Source: Syntrophomonadaceae bacterium (GTDB lineage Bacteria > Bacillota > Dethiobacteria > DTU022). Taken from it: 7,658 nt of DNA. Location: NCBI GenBank assembly GCA_003553895.1, contig PWFM01000128.1, forward strand, positions 1-7,658, written 5' to 3'. The notes beneath the pieces were generated by a model. It was not told where the DNA came from. It searched no databases and saw nothing but the letters and a program-made list of their open reading frames with translations. Both the position numbers and the translations under genes were made by a program. Shown piece by piece: positions 1 through 6,424 of the stretch (position 1 is its first letter; every line of letters starts with the position of its first letter).

Positions 1-107
1 CCCCGCTTACCATGGTGGCTGATGCGATTGTGATCGATACCACCGACATGTCCTTAGAAGCGGTAGTAGAAGAAATTGTCAGTATAGTCAAGAGCAAAGT
101 GTCCTGA
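1..107 (+). CDS. cmk: Cytidylate kinase, C-terminal end (partial)
   Basis: Only the last 34 or so codons are present; the gene begins upstream of the window. The frame read from base 3 gives a tail containing PL..VADAIVIDTTDMS followed by an amphipathic helix ending at TGA 105-107. That pattern (APL..A.DAI.IDT..MS.EEVV..I) is how bacterial cytidylate kinases end. The enzyme phosphorylates CMP and dCMP in the cytoplasm, using ATP, to feed CTP/dCTP and CDP-lipid synthesis. The ATP-binding loop and CMP-binding insert lie outside the window, so activity cannot be judged. plsC follows about 19 nt downstream, which suggests co-transcription. Cmk next to plsC, ispH and S1 is a familiar Firmicutes arrangement, and that context strengthens a call resting on a short piece of sequence. 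Confidence 0.85.
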   Translation, partial: PLTMVADAIVIDTTDMSLEAVVEEIVSIVKSKVS

Positions 108-115
108 AAAAAGCC

Positions 116-122
116 AGGTGAG
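116..122 (+). promoter_or_regulatory. Shine-Dalgarno of plsC (decides GTG 127)
   Basis: AGGTGAG matches the AGGTGA part of the anti-16S consensus and ends 4 nt before GTG 127. It overlaps the alternative GTG at 118, which has no comparable site upstream. This favours initiation at 127. Confidence 0.6.
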
Positions 123-126
123 AATT

Positions 127-732
127 GTGCTTTATCAGAGTGTCCGTTTGTTATTAATGTGTTTTGTGAAAACGCTGTACCGGGTGAGAGTGCACGGCAG
201 AGAAAATATACCGGGGCGCAAACCTTTCATCATCTGTTCAAATCATATAAACTGGCTGGACCCGGTAATTATCGGAACGGCATTTCCCGGTTCGTACCAG
301 GTTCATTTCATGGCCAAAAAAGAGCTTTTCAGCAACTTTATATTTTCATACTTGCTGCTTAAAGTAGGCGCTTTTCCACTCAAACGCAAAGATGCCGACT
401 ATGCCGCAATCAGGAAAGCTTATCAACTACTAGAGGACGGAAAGGTGTTGGGACTTTTTCCGGAGGGTTCACGAAGCAAGAGCGGTAAACTACAAAAACC
501 CTATAATGGCGCGGCTTTAATTGCAGTGCGCAGCGGGGTGCCAGTATTGCCGGTGGCCATCTCCGGCCCTTATCGCCCCTTCAAACCACTTCACCTGTTT
601 ATAGGACCGCCCTTTGTATTGCCTCCCCTCAACTATGAGCACAAAGAGGATAAAAAGGCCCAGCTTAAAGCGATGAGTTATCATATTATGGAGCATATCG
701 GCAATTTGCTCCCTGAAGATAGGGTTAATTAA
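127..732 (+). CDS. plsC: 1-acyl-sn-glycerol-3-phosphate acyltransferase (PlsC/LPLAT family)
   Basis: Adds the second acyl chain to lysophosphatidic acid, giving phosphatidic acid at the inner face of the membrane. All four family blocks are visible (numbering from GTG 127): NHINWLD with catalytic H40 and D45 (the H-x4-D motif), then GAFPLKRK, then FPEGSRSKSG, the glycerophosphate-binding block, then GVPVLPVAISG. A hydrophobic, basic N-terminal stretch (about residues 1-20) probably lies against the membrane. The length of about 201 residues is normal. The frame is also open from GTG 118, but GTG 127 has the better-placed AGGTGAG and gives the typical N-terminus (MLYQSVRLLL). The gene follows cmk closely and precedes ispH by 50 nt. 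PlsY, which makes the substrate of this enzyme, is encoded in the next operon of the window. The family is certain; acyl specificity cannot be read from sequence. Confidence 0.95.
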   Translation: MLYQSVRLLLMCFVKTLYRVRVHGRENIPGRKPFIICSNHINWLDPVIIGTAFPGSYQVHFMAKKELFSNFIFSYLLLKVGAFPLKRKDADYAAIRKAYQLLEDGKVLGLFPEGSRSKSGKLQKPYNGAALIAVRSGVPVLPVAISGPYRPFKPLHLFIGPPFVLPPLNYEHKEDKKAQLKAMSYHIMEHIGNLLPEDRVN

Positions 733-741
733 TCATAGAGA

Positions 742-764
742 TGGCTGCGTTTAGAGCGCAGTCA
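742..764 (+). promoter_or_regulatory. Hairpin in the ispH leader
   Basis: TGGCTGCG (742-749) and CGCAGTCA (757-764) form an 8-bp stem with one G-U pair around the 7-nt loop TTTAGAG. It ends 7 nt before the GGAG at 772-775. No T-run follows, so it is not an intrinsic terminator. It could tune access to the ispH ribosome binding site or protect a processed 5' end. If translation began at ATG 741 instead, this would be coding sequence. Any regulatory role is inferred. Confidence 0.4.
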
Positions 765-771
765 ATTAAGC

Positions 772-775
772 GGAG
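772..775 (+). promoter_or_regulatory. Shine-Dalgarno of ispH/S1 (decides TTG 783)
   Basis: GGAG (in CGGAGTGATCG) lies 7 nt before TTG 783. ATG 741, the longer in-frame alternative, has no well-spaced purine-rich site; the nearest, AGGG at 721-724, is about 16 nt away. Confidence 0.65.
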
Positions 776-782
776 TGATCGT

Positions 783-2981
783 TTGCAGGTTATCCTTGCC
801 GAAAAAGCCGGGTTTTGCTCCGGCGTTAACAGGGCGATAGACCATTTACTGGGGCAGGTTGCTCAGCACGGGAGCGGTTCGACCCTGGGGCCTCTGGTCC
901 ATAATGAAGAAGTTGTCGATTATTTAAAGCAAAGGTCGATAACCTCAGTTGACGAGCCTGCAGAAGCGGGGGGGTCTTTCCTGGCTATCCGGACCCATGG
1001 AGTTACCCCGGAGATGCTGGAAAGACTTAACCAGCTGAGCGGCATTGCTATAATTGACTTGACCTGCCCCCGGGTGCAGAGGGTCCAGAAAAAGGCAGCC
1101 CAGCTTCGCAAGCAGGGCGTAAACATTGTTATCTTTGGCAACGCCGAGCACCCGGAAGTGAAAGGTTTGATCGGCTGGGCCGGTGGTCAGGCCAGGGTTG
1201 TATCATCTCTTGAGGAACTGGAAAACCTGGTCATCGAACAGCCTGCCGGCTTGATCGCCCAGACCACGAGCGATCCGGACTTATATGAGCAGGTAAAGCA
1301 AGTTTTTAGCGAAAAAAATCCCGAAGGACAGGTTTACGATACGCTTTGCCCGGAAACCAGGCTAAGGCAGGGAGAAATAACAGATTTGGCTAAAAGGGTT
1401 GAGGCGCTGATTGTTGTAGGCAGCGAAAGCAGCGCCAATACAAAAGCCCTTTATGATTGCTGCCGGCAGTTAAAACCATCCTGCCGGATTAATAATGCAA
1501 GGGAGTTGCCTCAATATTTCCTGCAGCGCTACAGAATAGTTGCCGTCACAGCAGGAGCGTCGACTCCCCCGTGGACGATTAAGGAGGTCGTGGAGAGCAT
1601 GGAGAATGAGCACTTGGAAGTAAAGAACGAGGAACAATTTGACTTCGACGTAGAGGTCAAAGTCGCCCAGGGGGGCGAGCAGGTTACGGGTAAAGTAGCC
1701 CGGGTTACCGATGAGGAGGTTTACGTCGACATCGGCGCTAAAACCGAAGCAATTCTGCCTTTGGATGAGGTTCATCTTGATCAAGGACAAGGATTATCTG
1801 ATGTCTTTGCCCCCGAAGATGAGGTTGAGGTAACCGTGCTGGAGACGGACGAACAGGAGGGCAAAGTAGTCGTCTCTCATAAAAGATTGGCCAGGGATAA
1901 ACGCTTAAAAGAAGTCGAGCAGGCTCAACAAGATGAAACAACCCTGGAAGGGAAGGTCAAGCAAGTTGTCCCGGCCGGGCTGGTTATCGATATCGGCTCG
2001 GGGGTGGAGGGTTTTATGCCCGGTTCCCTGGTAGATATTAAATTTATCCCTGATTTCAATGTATTCAAAGATCAAACCATGCAGTTTAAGGTGATCGAAT
2101 TTGACCGGGAAAAAGGGAAAATAATCTTAAGCCGCAAAAAAATCCTGGAAGAAGAAGCCAACAAGAAAAAACAGGAGACCCTGGAATCACTGGAAGTAGG
2201 CTCCATTATTACAGGCACCGTCAAGAGGCTGACTAATTTTGGCGCTTTCGTGGATGTCGGCAATATCGACGGGCTGGTCCATATTTCCGAACTGGCCTGG
2301 GAAAGAGTGGGCCACCCCAGCGAAGTTTTAAAAAACGGTGACCAGGTTGAAGTAAAAGTGCTCGAGGTTATACCGGAAAAAGAGCGCATCAGCCTCAGTA
2401 TCAGGAAAACACAACCCGATCCCTGGAGCAGGGCGGTCGAAGAACTGGAGGACGGTCAGGTCGTAACCGGCAAAGTAACCCGCCTGGTTAATTTTGGGGC
2501 TTTTATCGAAATAAGGCCGGGGGTAGAAGGCCTGGCTCATATTTCTCAGCTTGCAGATTATCATGTCAACCATCCTTCCGAGGTGTTGAGTGAAGGCGAG
2601 GAGCTGGAGGTAAAAGTCCTCGAAGTTAAGGCCAAGGCAAAGCGGATCAGCCTGAGCGTTAAAGAAGCGAGAGGCGCAGCCGTAGAGCCCCAGTCAGCCG
2701 AAGAAGACACAGAAGATGGAAGCGTGACCCTTGGCGATGTATTTGGCAATCTCTTTGACCAGGAAAAGCTGGAAGCAGATCAAAAAGCAGCAGAGGACCG
2801 GGAAGAAGAAGACGAAGAAGGCCCTGCCGCAGCAGCTGATCATGCAGCTGAAACTGGAGCTGAAGAACCGGAAGACGGAGAGGAAGAAAAAGGGGCCGAA
2901 GCAGAAGAGCCGGAAAGTCCTGCTGAAACCGGGCCAGAGCCGGAAGAAGAACAGGAAGAAAAAGAAGAAGATAATGATTAA
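783..2981 (+). CDS. ispH-rpsA: IspH (HMBPP reductase) fused to a four-domain ribosomal protein S1-like protein
   Basis: Numbering is from TTG 783 (732 residues); the frame is open from ATG 741 (746 residues). The IspH part (1 to about 272) reduces HMBPP to IPP and DMAPP in the MEP pathway with a [4Fe-4S] cluster. Its three cluster cysteines are present (C12 in AGFCSGV, C95 in LTCPRV, C189 in TLCPET), as are the substrate residues H40 (LVHNEEV), H72 (RTHGV), H123 and E125 (EHPEV), T162 (QTTSD), S217/N219 (SSAN) and S260 (AGASTP). The enzyme half therefore looks active. Four S1 domains follow, at about 290-369, 386-453, 471-542 and 558-628. The last two are the most canonical, with NFGAF(V/I) and HIS at 500-502 and 586-588. 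A conserved-looking TLGDVFGNLF comes next, then a 66-residue tail with 32 acidic and 4 basic residues. IspH-S1 fusions are known in Clostridia. The S1 part resembles Bacillus YpfD and may act in mRNA binding. No frameshift is needed at the junction. The gene ends before a terminator. Confidence 0.93.
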   Translation: MQVILAEKAGFCSGVNRAIDHLLGQVAQHGSGSTLGPLVHNEEVVDYLKQRSITSVDEPAEAGGSFLAIRTHGVTPEMLERLNQLSGIAIIDLTCPRVQRVQKKAAQLRKQGVNIVIFGNAEHPEVKGLIGWAGGQARVVSSLEELENLVIEQPAGLIAQTTSDPDLYEQVKQVFSEKNPEGQVYDTLCPETRLRQGEITDLAKRVEALIVVGSESSANTKALYDCCRQLKPSCRINNARELPQYFLQRYRIVAVTAGASTPPWTIKEVVESMENEHLEVKNEEQFDFDVEVKVAQGGEQVTGKVARVTDEEVYVDIGAKTEAILPLDEVHLDQGQGLSDVFAPEDEVEVTVLETDEQEGKVVVSHKRLARDKRLKEVEQAQQDETTLEGKVKQVVPAGLVIDIGSGVEGFMPGSLVDIKFIPDFNVFKDQTMQFKVIEFDREKGKIILSRKKILEEEANKKKQETLESLEVGSIITGTVKRLTNFGAFVDVGNIDGLVHISELAWERVGHPSEVLKNGDQVEVKVLEVIPEKERISLSIRKTQPDPWSRAVEELEDGQVVTGKVTRLVNFGAFIEIRPGVEGLAHISQLADYHVNHPSEVLSEGEELEVKVLEVKAKAKRISLSVKEARGAAVEPQSAEEDTEDGSVTLGDVFGNLFDQEKLEADQKAAEDREEEDEEGPAAAADHAAETGAEEPEDGEEEKGAEAEEPESPAETGPEPEEEQEEKEEDND
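1581..1601 (+). promoter_or_regulatory. Possible internal translation start at the IspH/S1 junction
   Basis: AAGGAGG (1581-1587), a full match to the anti-Shine-Dalgarno core, precedes an in-frame ATG (1599-1601) by 11 nt. The ATG falls exactly between the last IspH motif (AGASTP) and the first S1 domain. Initiation here would give a 460-residue S1 protein starting MENEHLEVKN. The spacing is slightly long, and the bases also encode Lys-Glu-Val of the IspH C-terminal helix, so chance is possible. Confidence 0.35.
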
Positions 2982-3048
2982 CCCTGATTGATGCCGGCTG
3001 CTCCAGATTTTTCAGTTAGGAGCGCAATATACCAGCCATGTGAAGGCT

Positions 3049-3078
3049 AAAAGGGCGGACTTTTCGTTCGTCCTTTTT
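3049..3078 (+). terminator. Intrinsic terminator after ispH/S1
   Basis: AAAAGGGCGGAC (3049-3060) and GTTCGTCCTTTT (3066-3077) pair over 12 bp with two G-U pairs around the loop TTTTC. The 3' arm runs into a five-T tract (3074-3078). It lies 67 nt after the S1 stop codon. The A-run on the 5' arm would serve as a T-tract on the other strand, so it could work in both directions. It marks the end of the cmk-plsC-ispH/S1 unit. Confidence 0.8.
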
Positions 3079-3093
3079 AATTCGCCCGTTTTA

Positions 3094-3102
3094 TGGGATA
3101 AT
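3094..3102 (+). promoter_or_regulatory. Extended -10 promoter for the DUF512-der-plsY-HD operon
   Basis: TGGGATAAT (3094-3102) is an extended -10 element: TG, one base, then GATAAT, five of six matches to TATAAT. No good TTGACA lies 16-18 nt upstream; that position falls in the T-run of the terminator, which suits a promoter relying on the TG extension. Transcription would start near 3109, giving a leader of about 35 nt before TTG 3144. Confidence 0.55.
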
Positions 3103-3143
3103 TAGAAGCCTGAGGACCACAAGGAACACGCAGTAGAAAGGAT

Positions 3144-4496
3144 TTGAAAGCTATCAAAGGTCATTTAGTGGATTACGTCGCCGCTAATTCGCCCGCTGCA
3201 AAAGCCGGCATTGAAGCCGGCTGGGAGCTGCTGCGGATCGACAACCAGGAAGTCGAGGATATCATCGATTTTAAAATCATGGAGTCTGATACCAGCCTGC
3301 GCCTGTTAATGAAAACTGACCGGGGCATTTTACGCCGGATTAATATCCATAAACCGGCGGGTATTCCCCTGGGGTTGCGATTCGAACCGCCAACCATGGA
3401 CCGGCTGCAGCGCTGCAGAAACAGGTGTATTTTCTGTTTTGTCGAACAAAACCCTCCCGGCTTGAGGGACCCTCTATACATCAAGGACGATGATTACAGG
3501 CTCTCCTTCCTCTACGGGAACTTTATCACCTTAAACCGGATTACCGCTGCAGAAATTGAAAGGATTAAGAAATTACAGCTGAGCCCGCTTTATGTTTCCG
3601 TGCATACGACAAATCCGGAACTAAGAAAAATCATGTTCAATTCCAAACAGGCCTGGAGGGGAGTAGAAAACCTGAGAAAACTGGTTTCAGCAGGAATCCG
3701 CATCCATGCTCAGGTAGTGCTCTGCCCGGGTTATAACACCGGTGCGGAAATGGAGAGGACGATAAAGGACCTGGACCAAATGGGGCCGGGAATCCTCAGC
3801 ATTGCTGTTGTCCCGGTCGGCCTCACCGGGCACCGCTCCGGTCTTCCCGCCCTAAAAAAGTTTTCTAAAAAGGAAGCGGATCAACTGCTCGGGCAGGTCA
3901 CGGCAATGCAAAATGTTTTTTTGGAACAAAAAGGAACCCGCTTTATTTATGCGGCTGATGAATTCTACAACCTGGCCGGCTGGCCCCTGCCGGAAGAAGA
4001 TGAATATGAAAATTATCCCCAGCTGGAAAATGGGGTCGGACTGGCCCGTCAGTTTATGGAACAATTGAAAAACGTTCAGAATGCGGGAATAAAAAGGCTA
4101 ACCCGCCCCCTTTCTGTCACGGTGGTTTCCGGCCTGGCTGCCAGGCCCCAGGTGCTGAAAATGGTTGAGACCTTAAACCAGGTTGGAAACCTGACAGTAA
4201 AGCCGGTTTTCGTAACAAACCAGTTTTTTGGAAAAGAGGTTACAGTTAGCGGCCTGTTGACCGGAAGCGACCTGTTATCAGCCCTGGAAGGAAAACAGGT
4301 CGGCGATGTAGTATTTGTACCTGCAGTATTGTTAAAAGATAAGAGCAGCTCATTTCTTGATGACCTCCAGCTTTCTGATCTGGAAAAAGCTTTGCAGGTT
4401 CCTGTTAGGGCCGTTCAAGGACCCGGGGAGCTGTTTGACATTATCCTGGAAACGACCGGGCGGCATCAGGCCGGGGGCGAAAAGGAGAGCGGATAA
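3144..4496 (+). CDS. PDZ-radical SAM-DUF512 protein, function unknown
   Basis: A 450-residue protein with three parts. An N-terminal PDZ-like domain (about 1-70) carries NSPAAKAGIEAG. A radical SAM-like core follows, with the cluster motif C91-x3-C95-x2-C98 (CRNRCIFCFVEQ) and then the block DDDYRLSFLYGNFITL. The DUF512 region (about 220-430) includes ADEFYNLAGW, YPQLENGVGL, VSGLLTGSDL and FLDDLQLSDL. The three cysteines should bind a [4Fe-4S] cluster that could cleave S-adenosylmethionine. The family is widespread in Clostridia, with relatives in cyanobacteria, and I know of no proven substrate. The TTG at 3144 is the earliest possible start, since an in-frame stop lies at 3111. Its ribosome site is poor: AAAGG ends only 2 nt upstream. 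GTG 3168 has better-spaced AAAGGT but would remove the first PDZ strand. The last codon abuts the der start with no gap, so the two are translationally linked. The PDZ turn has Gly-Trp where Gly-Asp is usual. Confidence 0.9.
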   Translation: MKAIKGHLVDYVAANSPAAKAGIEAGWELLRIDNQEVEDIIDFKIMESDTSLRLLMKTDRGILRRINIHKPAGIPLGLRFEPPTMDRLQRCRNRCIFCFVEQNPPGLRDPLYIKDDDYRLSFLYGNFITLNRITAAEIERIKKLQLSPLYVSVHTTNPELRKIMFNSKQAWRGVENLRKLVSAGIRIHAQVVLCPGYNTGAEMERTIKDLDQMGPGILSIAVVPVGLTGHRSGLPALKKFSKKEADQLLGQVTAMQNVFLEQKGTRFIYAADEFYNLAGWPLPEEDEYENYPQLENGVGLARQFMEQLKNVQNAGIKRLTRPLSVTVVSGLAARPQVLKMVETLNQVGNLTVKPVFVTNQFFGKEVTVSGLLTGSDLLSALEGKQVGDVVFVPAVLLKDKSSSFLDDLQLSDLEKALQVPVRAVQGPGELFDIILETTGRHQAGGEKESG

Positions 4497-5828
4497 TTGA
4501 GTGAAAACATTATTGCCATAGTAGGGCGCCCCAATGTGGGGAAATCGACCCTGTTTAACCGGCTGACCAGCGCCAGGACGGCAATTGAAGAAAAGATGCC
4601 CGGTGTAACCAGGGATCGCCTGTACGGTTTGTTCGACTGGCGGGGGCGAAACATGGTTGTTATCGATACCGGGGGAATCACTTTTGGCGGTGACGATCAA
4701 ATCACTACCCAGGTGCAAAAACAGGTTAACCTGGCTGTGGAAGAAGCGCAGATTATAATATTTTTACTGGACGGTCGGGAAGGCCTGACCGCCCTGGATG
4801 AGGAAATAGCGGAGATGTTAAGGCGCAGCGGAAAGACCGTTATTCCGGTGATCAATAAACTTGATACCCTGGCCAGGGAAGACGAGCGTTACGGTTTTTT
4901 CGGCCTCGGTTTCAACGAACCCCTGGCTGTATCGGCAGCGCACGGACGGGGGATTGGCGATTTGTTGGACCTGATCTTTGATAATTTGCCGCCCGGAGCG
5001 GAGGAAGGCCGGCCCGACCCGGAGGGGCTGGTTAAAATAGCGGTAATTGGTCGGCCCAATGTGGGAAAATCTTCCCTGATCAACTCCCTTTTGGGAAAAG
5101 AAAGGGTTGTTGTCAGCCGGGAACCCGGCACGACCAGGGAAGCGGTCGATACCTATCTTAGCTATAACGATCAACCTTGCCTGATAATCGATACAGCCGG
5201 TATCCGCCGGAAAAGCAAAGTTAAGGACGCTGTCGAGTATTACAGTGTTTTGCGTTCGCTTAAGGCCGTCCAGCGGGCCGATGTAGCCCTTTTAATCCTT
5301 GATGGAGAAAGCGGTATTACAGAACAGGATCAAAAACTGGCCGGTTACGTGGTTGAAACCGGAAAGGGCCTGATCCTGGTTGTCAATAAGTGGGACCTGT
5401 TCAAAGGAGATGAAAACAGCCGCCTCTCTATATTAAATGAGCTGAAACGTAAATTTAGCTTCGCTTCCTACGCGCCGCATATTTTTGTTTCCGCCCTGAG
5501 CGGGTGGAGGCTGGACCGGTTATTTCCGCTGGTGATGCAAACCTGGCAGGAGCAGCATAAGAGGATATCCACCGCCCTGTTGAATGAACTCCTGGAAGAT
5601 GCCCTGACTGTAAACCCGCCCCCTCCCGTCAAAGGAAAGCGGGTAAGGATATATTACGCCCCCCAGCCGGAGGTCAAGCCGCCCAGGTTTGTTTTTTTTG
5701 CCAATGAACCGGAACTAATTCATTTTTCTTACCGGCGCTACCTGGAAAACCGCATCCGTGAAGCCTTCAGCTTCGCGGGGACACCGATCGAAGTGAAATT
5801 TAAAAGAAGAGAGAGGAGAGGTGAGTGA
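4497..5828 (+). CDS. der: Ribosome-associated double GTPase Der (EngA)
   Basis: An essential GTPase of late 50S subunit assembly. It has two tandem G domains and a C-terminal KH-like domain, and the 443 residues are the normal length. Domain 1 shows G1 GRPNVGKS (10-17), T38 in PGVTRD, G3 DTGG (57-60), G4 NKLD (120-123) and G5 SAA (146-148). Domain 2 shows GRPNVGKS (185-192), PGTTRE (210-215, where Asp is more usual than Glu), DTAG (232-235), NKWD (297-300) and SAL (332-334). The KH-like domain (about 350-437) contains the proline-rich NPPPP segment and ends in a basic tail (KFKRRERRGE). Translation starts at TTG 4497, directly after the TAA of the DUF512 gene, with AAAGGAG (4481-4487) 9 nt upstream inside that gene. 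The stop overlaps the plsY start by 4 nt. All motifs are intact, so it should be functional. Confidence 0.97.
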   Translation: MSENIIAIVGRPNVGKSTLFNRLTSARTAIEEKMPGVTRDRLYGLFDWRGRNMVVIDTGGITFGGDDQITTQVQKQVNLAVEEAQIIIFLLDGREGLTALDEEIAEMLRRSGKTVIPVINKLDTLAREDERYGFFGLGFNEPLAVSAAHGRGIGDLLDLIFDNLPPGAEEGRPDPEGLVKIAVIGRPNVGKSSLINSLLGKERVVVSREPGTTREAVDTYLSYNDQPCLIIDTAGIRRKSKVKDAVEYYSVLRSLKAVQRADVALLILDGESGITEQDQKLAGYVVETGKGLILVVNKWDLFKGDENSRLSILNELKRKFSFASYAPHIFVSALSGWRLDRLFPLVMQTWQEQHKRISTALLNELLEDALTVNPPPPVKGKRVRIYYAPQPEVKPPRFVFFANEPELIHFSYRRYLENRIREAFSFAGTPIEVKFKRRERRGE

Positions 5829-6418
5829 TAGTGGTTTATTTTACCCTGGTCGCCGCTTACCTGCTGGGATCGATTCCCTTTGGATACATCCTGACTAAAG
5901 TTGTCCACAAGACCGATATCAGGCTTTACGGGAGCGGCAACATTGGCGCTACTAATGTCCTGCGGGTTTATGGCTGGCGTTCCGCCCTGCCCGTTTTTAT
6001 TCTCGACCTGGCTAAAGGGCTGGTTGCCGTCTTCCTGGCCAGGGCGGCTGCTGACCTTCCGGCTGTTTATCTCGCAGCCGGTTTCCTGGCTATGTTCGGG
6101 CACAGTTTTCCCCTCTACCTCAAATTCAAGGGAGGCAAAGCCGTGGCCACCTCAATCGGGGTGCTGCTGGCTTTATCCGGTTGGGTTACCCTGATCGTGC
6201 TTGCCTGCTTCCTGGCCGTGGTTTATTTTACCCGCTATGTCTCGCTCGGCTCGATTATATCAATGCTTATTTTGCCCCTTATTTTCCCGGTTCTCGGATT
6301 TAGCCTGCCTTACGCGCTTTTCGGGCTGGCCACAGCGCTCCTGGTCATAGTTCGCCACCATGAAAATATCGGCCGCCTGTTAAAAGGAACGGAATCAAAA
6401 TTGGGACGGAAAGGTTGA
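5825..6418 (+). CDS. plsY: Acyl-phosphate:glycerol-3-phosphate acyltransferase PlsY
   Basis: Integral membrane enzyme that moves the acyl group from acyl-phosphate (made by PlsX, not in this window) to glycerol-3-phosphate, giving lysophosphatidic acid, the substrate of PlsC. All three conserved cytoplasmic blocks are present: SGNIGATNVLR (37-47), GHSFPLYLKFKGGKAVATS (92-110) and the C-terminal HHENIGRLLKG (178-188). Hydrophobic segments lie at about 3-24, 53-72, 80-97, 110-136 and 141-176. The 197 residues are the usual length. GTG 5825 overlaps the der stop (GTGA) and has AGGAG (5814-5818) 6 nt upstream. A second in-frame GTG at 5831, with AGGTGA before it, is a near-equal alternative and changes the product by only two residues. 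Overlap with der indicates coupled translation. Confidence 0.96.
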   Translation: MIVVYFTLVAAYLLGSIPFGYILTKVVHKTDIRLYGSGNIGATNVLRVYGWRSALPVFILDLAKGLVAVFLARAAADLPAVYLAAGFLAMFGHSFPLYLKFKGGKAVATSIGVLLALSGWVTLIVLACFLAVVYFTRYVSLGSIISMLILPLIFPVLGFSLPYALFGLATALLVIVRHHENIGRLLKGTESKLGRKG

Positions 6419-6424
6419 TAACCG

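Noticed and set aside
1560..1680. IspH-S1 fusion as a sequencing error removing a stop between two genes
   Set aside because: The linker reads through smoothly in one frame without a shift or odd codon, and such fusions are known in Clostridia.
2200..2650. Direct DNA repeats in the S1 region
   Set aside because: The similarity is that of homologous S1 domains 3 and 4 at protein level, with diverged codons. It is not a recent repeat.
920..2749. Several antisense open frames of 60-120 codons across ispH/S1
   Set aside because: They are mirror frames of a strongly coding gene, with no recognisable domains, no consistent ribosome sites and mutual overlaps.
2731..2991. Lysine-rich + strand open frame of 86 codons overlapping the S1 tail
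   Set aside because: It is the shifted reading of the purine-rich acidic tail: GAAGAA read out of frame gives Lys and Arg codons. No ribosome site or family resemblance supports it.
3000..3023. Hairpin GCTCC/GGAGC in the gap after S1
   Set aside because: The stem has only 5-6 bp with a 14-nt loop and no T-run. It is weak beside the terminator at 3049-3078.
5738..6194. Antisense frame across der/plsY and a second + frame inside plsY
   Set aside because: Both lie over sequence fully explained by conserved Der and PlsY motifs, and neither translation shows a family pattern.
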